This document shows, piece by piece, positions 60,094-64,000 of a DNA stretch of 64,000 nucleotides (its first letter is position 1; the number at the start of each line of letters is the position of its first letter). The DNA lies in assembly GCA_965229695.1 (NCBI GenBank), contig OZ245921.1:2976001-3040000 (forward strand), given 5' to 3'. Under the pieces are notes generated by a model, which did not search any database, was not told where the DNA came from, and saw nothing but the letters and a program-made list of their open reading frames with translations. The DNA comes from JANSYL01 sp965229695 (GTDB lineage Bacteria; Pseudomonadota; Alphaproteobacteria; Rhodobacterales; Rhodobacteraceae). A program made the position numbers and the translations under genes.

Positions 60094-61563
60094 TTACTGA
60101 AGGGCGGCTAGGCGGATCGTGGCACCGCTGAGCGGCCCGCCATTGTTCAGCAGGCTAGCATATCGACCATCGGTCAACAGCCCACGCAGATCGACGGGGC
60201 GGCCATCCATATAAGCCGTGCGGCTGACCAGGCGGATACCGTGGCTATAATCGGCATAATACGCGCCATGCACCGTCGACAGGGGCTGGATCGGATTGCC
60301 GTTCGACCGGTGCCAGCCATAGATCGCCACGCGCCCGCTGACTTGGGTCAGACGATCCGCGATCACCAGATCTTTTTTATGGCCTGCAACCAGAATGCCG
60401 TGCCGCCCACCGGCGCTGGCCATCTGACCATCCAGCGTTGCGTCGTGGCGCACGAAATAGTTGGTCGAGGACATTTGCGATCCCGGCTCCATCGGGCGCG
60501 GGGAAAGGCGCAGGTCGGCCTGGGCATAAATCGCGTCGACCATGCGCGTCGTCGGCAGCATCATGTCAAACGCATCGGCCACGCGCAGCGCCGCGGGCAA
60601 ACCAAGGGGCACGCGCACGTGATCGGCATCCGAGCCGATGGCCAGATAATCCGGTGTCACACATAGGGTGATTTGGGTTTGCTGACCGCCGATCACGCCA
60701 TTGAAGCTGACCGGCTGCAGGTCACGCATATGGCTGGGCATGTTGCCGCGCAGCGCCTCGCGCACGAGGGCATTGTCACGATCCCCGCCACCTGCATTGG
60801 TGAGCCCCGCCATGACGGCCGAGCCGCTGGCGGCGCTGCCCGGACGGCGCGGCATATCGCGGGTCAGGCGCGATCCGCAAGGATTTGCGCCCGAGCGCGG
60901 CGCGATCAACGGACCACGGATGGTTTCAGGTTCAGGCGAGGCGGCGGCCAAAACGATCCCCTCATCAACATCGCTTGCGGCAGGCGAGCGTGTGGACAAG
61001 GTGACCGGGCGTTGGGTCGGGCGCAAGCTGGCGACCTGGGCCGAGGCAATGGTCAGGTCACGCGGGCGGCGCGTGGGGCCGGGCAGGGCCAGCGCTTGCG
61101 CTGGGCTCAGCGACCGGGCCAGTTGTATTTGTGCGGTGTCGCCTTGCGGGCGGCGCGGCGGCACAATCGGCGGTTGGCCCACAACGACGCGCACAGGCGC
61201 GGGTTCGCCGTAGAGTCGCCCAGTGTCGTCGGGTTGTACCAATCCCGAGGGCAGGCGCGCGGCCAAAAGCGGGTCGTCAAAGCCCAAGGCAACAGCGGCG
61301 GTATCAGCGGGAAGCGACAGCGGACGCACACGCGCGGTGGGTCGTTGCTCGGGCCGACGGGGTGTTTCGAATGCAGACACTTGGTCTGCATCGGCGCCCC
61401 CAAGGCGTGCCGAGATAACTTGTGATCCCACGACGAACGCACAGGTGGCCGCCACACATGTCGATGCCACCACAGCCGCGATGACGGCATTGGGGCTATC
61501 GAAAATGGGCGAGGTCCTGCTCGATCGACGCGCATCATTAGGCGCGATGTCTGTCCCTCTCAT
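60094..61563 (-). CDS. Membrane-anchored protein with conserved C-terminal domain of unknown function
   Basis: A 489-residue protein with a short cytoplasmic N-terminus, one membrane helix (AVIAAVVASTCVAATCAFVV), a Pro/Arg-rich linker to about 260, and a C-terminal periplasmic domain. That domain shows many aligned polar residues: NYFVRHDATLDGQM, ILVAGHKKDLVIADRL, RVAIYGWHRSNGNPIQPLS and HGAYYADYSHGIRLVS. The His, Asp and Tyr pattern suggests an enzyme, perhaps acting on the cell wall. I do not recognise a named family. Single gene, convergent with the FGE-fold gene. Confidence 0.78.
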   Translation of the reverse strand: MRGTDIAPNDARRSSRTSPIFDSPNAVIAAVVASTCVAATCAFVVGSQVISARLGGADADQVSAFETPRRPEQRPTARVRPLSLPADTAAVALGFDDPLLAARLPSGLVQPDDTGRLYGEPAPVRVVVGQPPIVPPRRPQGDTAQIQLARSLSPAQALALPGPTRRPRDLTIASAQVASLRPTQRPVTLSTRSPAASDVDEGIVLAAASPEPETIRGPLIAPRSGANPCGSRLTRDMPRRPGSAASGSAVMAGLTNAGGGDRDNALVREALRGNMPSHMRDLQPVSFNGVIGGQQTQITLCVTPDYLAIGSDADHVRVPLGLPAALRVADAFDMMLPTTRMVDAIYAQADLRLSPRPMEPGSQMSSTNYFVRHDATLDGQMASAGGRHGILVAGHKKDLVIADRLTQVSGRVAIYGWHRSNGNPIQPLSTVHGAYYADYSHGIRLVSRTAYMDGRPVDLRGLLTDGRYASLLNNGGPLSGATIRLAALQ

Positions 61564-61719
61564 GAAATTGTGGATATGTCGGATGCGTTAATTTCACAAT
61601 AACGCAGCCTGCGCTTTCCCGGTTCAGACCGTTTCCAAGGCGGAAATCCGCGCAAAACAACCCGTTTAGGCGGTGTTTTTAGCAAAAACTGGCCTATTCC
61701 ACCCCGTGACGCGGCGTTT

Positions 61720-62454
61720 TCAGATCGAGGTTTTCTTGAAAACCCGTTCGGGGATAGCGCGGATAATGGCCATAATCAGCCACCAGATCGACCGCACATA
61801 GATCACATCACGCCCCTTTTCGGCGGCTTTTGCAATCGCGGTTCCGACCTCTTCGGGCTTGGCGGTCAGCTTTGGATTGAGATCCATGCCCTCGGTCATC
61901 GCGGTGGCGACAAAGCCGGGCAAGACCGTAACGACATGCACGCCTTTCTTTGCCAGACGGTTACGCAGACCCGAAAGATAGGCCGTGAACCCGGCCTTGG
62001 CCGATCCATAGATATAATTCGAGGCGCGCCCGCGTTCGCCCGCGACCGAGCTGATGCCAACCAAAGTGCCCGATCCGCGCGCCTCCATCGCGTTGGCCAG
62101 AACCAGGAACAGGCTTGCTGGCCCTTCGAAATTGGCGCGCATGACATCGGCCGCGCGGGCGGGAGCGCTGGCGTTTTCCTCCTGCGTGCCAAGCACCCCG
62201 ATGGCGGAGACGGCGATTTCGGGCAGCTCGGGCAGGCTTTCGACAAACGCTGCGTGGCTATCGATATCGAGCGCATCAACCTCATGCAGGGTCACTGAGA
62301 CATTGCCGCGGGTTTCCAAATCGGCCTTATCCGCCTCCAGCCGGGCGACATTGCGTGCGGCCAGTTGGATTGGGTGGCCCTTGGCGGCAAAGGCCCGCGC
62401 CGTTGCGCGCGCGATGTCCGAGGCCGCGCCGAGGATCAGAACCGGACCGCTCAT
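61720..62454 (-). CDS. SDR oxidoreductase, DprE2-like
   Basis: Short-chain dehydrogenase (244 residues). NAD(P) site LILGAASDIARATARAFAAK; catalytic Ser-Tyr-Lys in GISSVAGERGRAS and YIYGSAKAGFTAYL. The hydrophobic C-terminal WWLIMAIIRAIPERVFKKTS and its pairing with a DprE1-like FAD enzyme mark it as like DprE2, which reduces decaprenylphosphoryl-2-keto-ribose to the arabinose in mycobacteria. It overlaps the FAD gene by 4 nt. The lipid substrate in this organism is unknown. Confidence 0.88.
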   Translation of the reverse strand: MSGPVLILGAASDIARATARAFAAKGHPIQLAARNVARLEADKADLETRGNVSVTLHEVDALDIDSHAAFVESLPELPEIAVSAIGVLGTQEENASAPARAADVMRANFEGPASLFLVLANAMEARGSGTLVGISSVAGERGRASNYIYGSAKAGFTAYLSGLRNRLAKKGVHVVTVLPGFVATAMTEGMDLNPKLTAKPEEVGTAIAKAAEKGRDVIYVRSIWWLIMAIIRAIPERVFKKTSI

Positions 62455-63776
62455 AGACCCAACCTTTCCGATTGTAGTGACTGGAACCGATCGCTGAGCC
62501 CTTGATCCTTCCGCATTTGCGCGAAATCTTGGGCGCGTGGATCGCTTTTGATCAGCACCTCACGCGGCATCCGCGCGTCTTTTGCCAGGTAAAATCGACC
62601 GCCATGGTCAAGCGTGATCGCGTCGAGGCGCTGCATCAGGGTCAGGCTCCGTTCAGTGGCTGGGAAATCGAGGGCCAGCGTATAGCCCTCCATCGGAAAG
62701 GAAAACCGCCCGTCTTGCGGCCCCATCCGTTTCAGGACCGATAGAAACGAGCCTTGGCCCGAGGTCGAGATTTGCTCAAGCAATGCCTTGAGGCCGCTGC
62801 GCGCGGTTTCCAGCGGCAAAACACATTGGAACTGAACAAACCCCTGTTTGCCGTAGCCTCGGTTCCAATCCAGAACCGCATCCAGCGGGTAGAAATAGCT
62901 ATCCCAATCGACCAACGCCTTGCCGGCGTTGCGGCGCCCATTGGCATAATAAGCGGCGTTGAACAGGCGCAGGGTGCCGCGGTTCAAGAGCCAGCGGGGC
63001 AGATCGACAGGCAGCTTGCGGCGCTTTCGAACCGGGATATCGAAGGGGGCTTTGCGTTTCGGACCCGGCAAATCCGTTGGCTCTGCATGACGCCCAAGCA
63101 TTACAAGCGACCGCCCCAAAGCTGCGCCCTGGCTGAGGCAGTCGATCCAGGCGACCGAATAAAGCCGGTCGAGCGTCGCCTCCATCTCATCCATGGCATC
63201 ATCTAGGCTTGGGGTAACGCGCAGGTCTTGCTCGATCCAGCCACTCTGGACCGGTTGCAGGCGGATTTGGGCGCGCAGGATCACTCCGGTCAGCCCCATG
63301 CCGCCGCAGGTCCAATCAAATAGATCGGGGTCAGTATCGCGGCTGATGCGCCTAACCCGACCCTGTGCATCCATCAGGTCGAGCCAATCGACACAAGCGC
63401 GGAAGGCCCCGTCTTTATGGTGGTTCTTGCCGTGGATATCGGCCGCGATGGCCCCGCCCAAGGTGATGAATTTGGTGCCCGGCGTGACCAGCGGGAACCA
63501 GCCGCGCGGCAGGAAAGAGGAGATGATATCTGCCAATAGCACACCGGCCTCGGCCACCAATGTGCCGGTCTTGGGATCAAAGCGGATCATCCGATCCATC
63601 GCCGTCATGTCCAGGGTCTGGCCCGGGTTCAAGGCGCTATCGCCATAGGCACGGCCATTGCCGCGTGCGATCAGAGGGCCATTTGCGATGGCGCTGGCCA
63701 CGCCCGCCTCATCCCTTGGGCGCTGGGTCGCGCACTCCGCTGCGGGATACCGCCCCCAACCGGATAGGCGCGTCAT
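62451..63776 (-). CDS. FAD-binding oxidoreductase, DprE1-like
   Basis: VAO-type flavoenzyme (441 residues). FAD-binding region LIARGNGRAYGDSALNPGQT and GTKFITLGGAIAADIHGKNHH; substrate-domain GQGSFLSVLKRMGPQDGRFS. This is the DprE1 pattern, oxidising the 2'-OH of a polyprenylphosphoryl ribose. ATG 63776 has AAGGA ahead; the longer frame to 63920 overlaps the gtrA-like gene. Its start overlaps the stop of the GtrA-like gene (ATGA) and its stop overlaps the SDR gene. Confidence 0.9.
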   Translation of the reverse strand: MTRLSGWGRYPAAECATQRPRDEAGVASAIANGPLIARGNGRAYGDSALNPGQTLDMTAMDRMIRFDPKTGTLVAEAGVLLADIISSFLPRGWFPLVTPGTKFITLGGAIAADIHGKNHHKDGAFRACVDWLDLMDAQGRVRRISRDTDPDLFDWTCGGMGLTGVILRAQIRLQPVQSGWIEQDLRVTPSLDDAMDEMEATLDRLYSVAWIDCLSQGAALGRSLVMLGRHAEPTDLPGPKRKAPFDIPVRKRRKLPVDLPRWLLNRGTLRLFNAAYYANGRRNAGKALVDWDSYFYPLDAVLDWNRGYGKQGFVQFQCVLPLETARSGLKALLEQISTSGQGSFLSVLKRMGPQDGRFSFPMEGYTLALDFPATERSLTLMQRLDAITLDHGGRFYLAKDARMPREVLIKSDPRAQDFAQMRKDQGLSDRFQSLQSERLGL

Positions 63777-64000
63777 GTCGGTTGTCCTTGGGCTTTGAAG
63801 ACGAACCGCCGATCCAGCACGTATTTGGTGATATAGCCAACCGTCAGCCCCAGCACTGCCCCGGTTTCCCGCGCCAGGTCGGTCTGCCAAATGAGCCAGA
63901 ACGCGGTTTCGGTGGCCCAAAAGATCACTGTCGTGGCAACCCCCATTAGGGAATAGAGCAGAAATTGCGCCCCTTGGGCCTTGGCCCCCGTGGTGTCGTC
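63773..64000 (-). CDS. GtrA-like membrane protein (partial)
   Basis: C-terminal 75 residues of a small membrane protein, cut by the right edge. It reads FLLYSLMGVATTVIFWATET, then TGAVLGLTVGYITKYVLDRR and FVFK, the GtrA family ending. GtrA-type proteins help flip polyprenyl-phosphate-linked sugars. It is the first visible gene of the GtrA-DprE1-DprE2 set and overlaps the next start by 4 nt. Confidence 0.88.
   Translation of the reverse strand, partial: DDTTGAKAQGAQFLLYSLMGVATTVIFWATETAFWLIWQTDLARETGAVLGLTVGYITKYVLDRRFVFKAQGQPT

Noticed and set aside
1..64000. Mobile elements, prophage or CRISPR array
   Set aside because: No transposase, integrase, phage structural gene or regularly spaced direct repeats were seen in the window.

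Overview
The window looks like chromosome of a marine alphaproteobacterium of the Rhodobacterales (Roseobacter group). It is GC-rich with very dense gene packing, many ATGA/GTGA start-stop overlaps, and a gene content typical of that group (pcaCHG, oxyR-katG, cobO/cobQ, clpP-clpX, a split his cluster, several acyl-CoA dehydrogenases). I see no phage genes, insertion sequence, CRISPR array or replication origin. The assignment to a group is inference from gene content.

Layout. 1-2.9 kb: ATP-dependent hydantoinase/oxoprolinase subunits HyuB (cut by the window edge) and HyuA. 3.3-4.6 kb: a class V aminotransferase. 4.7-10.2 kb: surface polysaccharide genes (a GT-A-like protein, the Wzc-like tyrosine kinase, the Wza export lipoprotein with two leader hairpins, and a PPP-type phosphatase). 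10.2-15.9 kb: M81 and M24 peptidases, then pcaC-pcaH-pcaG and hppD for aromatic catabolism. 16-19.3 kb: divergent oxyR and katG. 19.4-24.7 kb: a glycosyltransferase-like protein, a homocysteine S-methyltransferase family enzyme, and a tightly coupled operon of D-hydantoinase, VOC protein, Asp/Glu/hydantoin racemase and a DHDPS-fold lyase. 24.9-27.4 kb: cobO, a DUF457-like membrane protein and cobQ. 27.4-35.6 kb: GST, BADH, a PimC/PimD-like acyl-CoA dehydrogenase pair, glutaryl-CoA dehydrogenase, then an acyl-CoA dehydrogenase plus APH-type kinase pair resembling a split ACAD10/11 (LvaC/LvaA). 35.7-44.5 kb: creatininase-family protein, methyltransferase, clpP, clpX, a small membrane-anchored protein that looks frameshifted, two polysaccharide enzymes, tRNA-Tyr, rlmB, a zinc-ribbon protein, a YHS-domain protein and a CoA-binding protein. 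44.6-50.2 kb: hisE, hisF, hisA, hisH and hisB, interrupted by a Hint-domain surface protein, a small membrane protein and a DUF2147 protein. 50.3-56.8 kb: a DUF1972-type glycosyltransferase and a four-gene operon (M19-like protein, unknown 558-aa protein, DUF3726-like protein, Ldh-family oxidoreductase) facing a class IV aminotransferase. 57.2-61.6 kb: a secreted unknown protein coupled to an FGE-fold protein, and a membrane-anchored unknown. 61.7-64 kb: a DprE2/DprE1/GtrA-like trio, the last gene cut by the window edge.

How the parts work together. Carbon and nitrogen scavenging dominates: hydantoins and other cyclic amides by two unrelated systems, protocatechuate and 4-hydroxyphenylpyruvate, dicarboxylates through PimCD/GcdH, and possibly 4-hydroxyacids through a phosphorylation-dependent route. 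A second theme is the cell surface: export proteins, several glycosyltransferases, and a polyprenyl-phosphate-pentose type epimerase pair. The strongest candidates for undescribed biology are the 51.6-55.9 kb operon, whose M19-like protein has lost most metal ligands, and the secreted protein/FGE-fold pair at 57.2-60.0 kb. Non-coding structure of note is a twin palindrome found at three convergent gene ends, and a second short dispersed motif.
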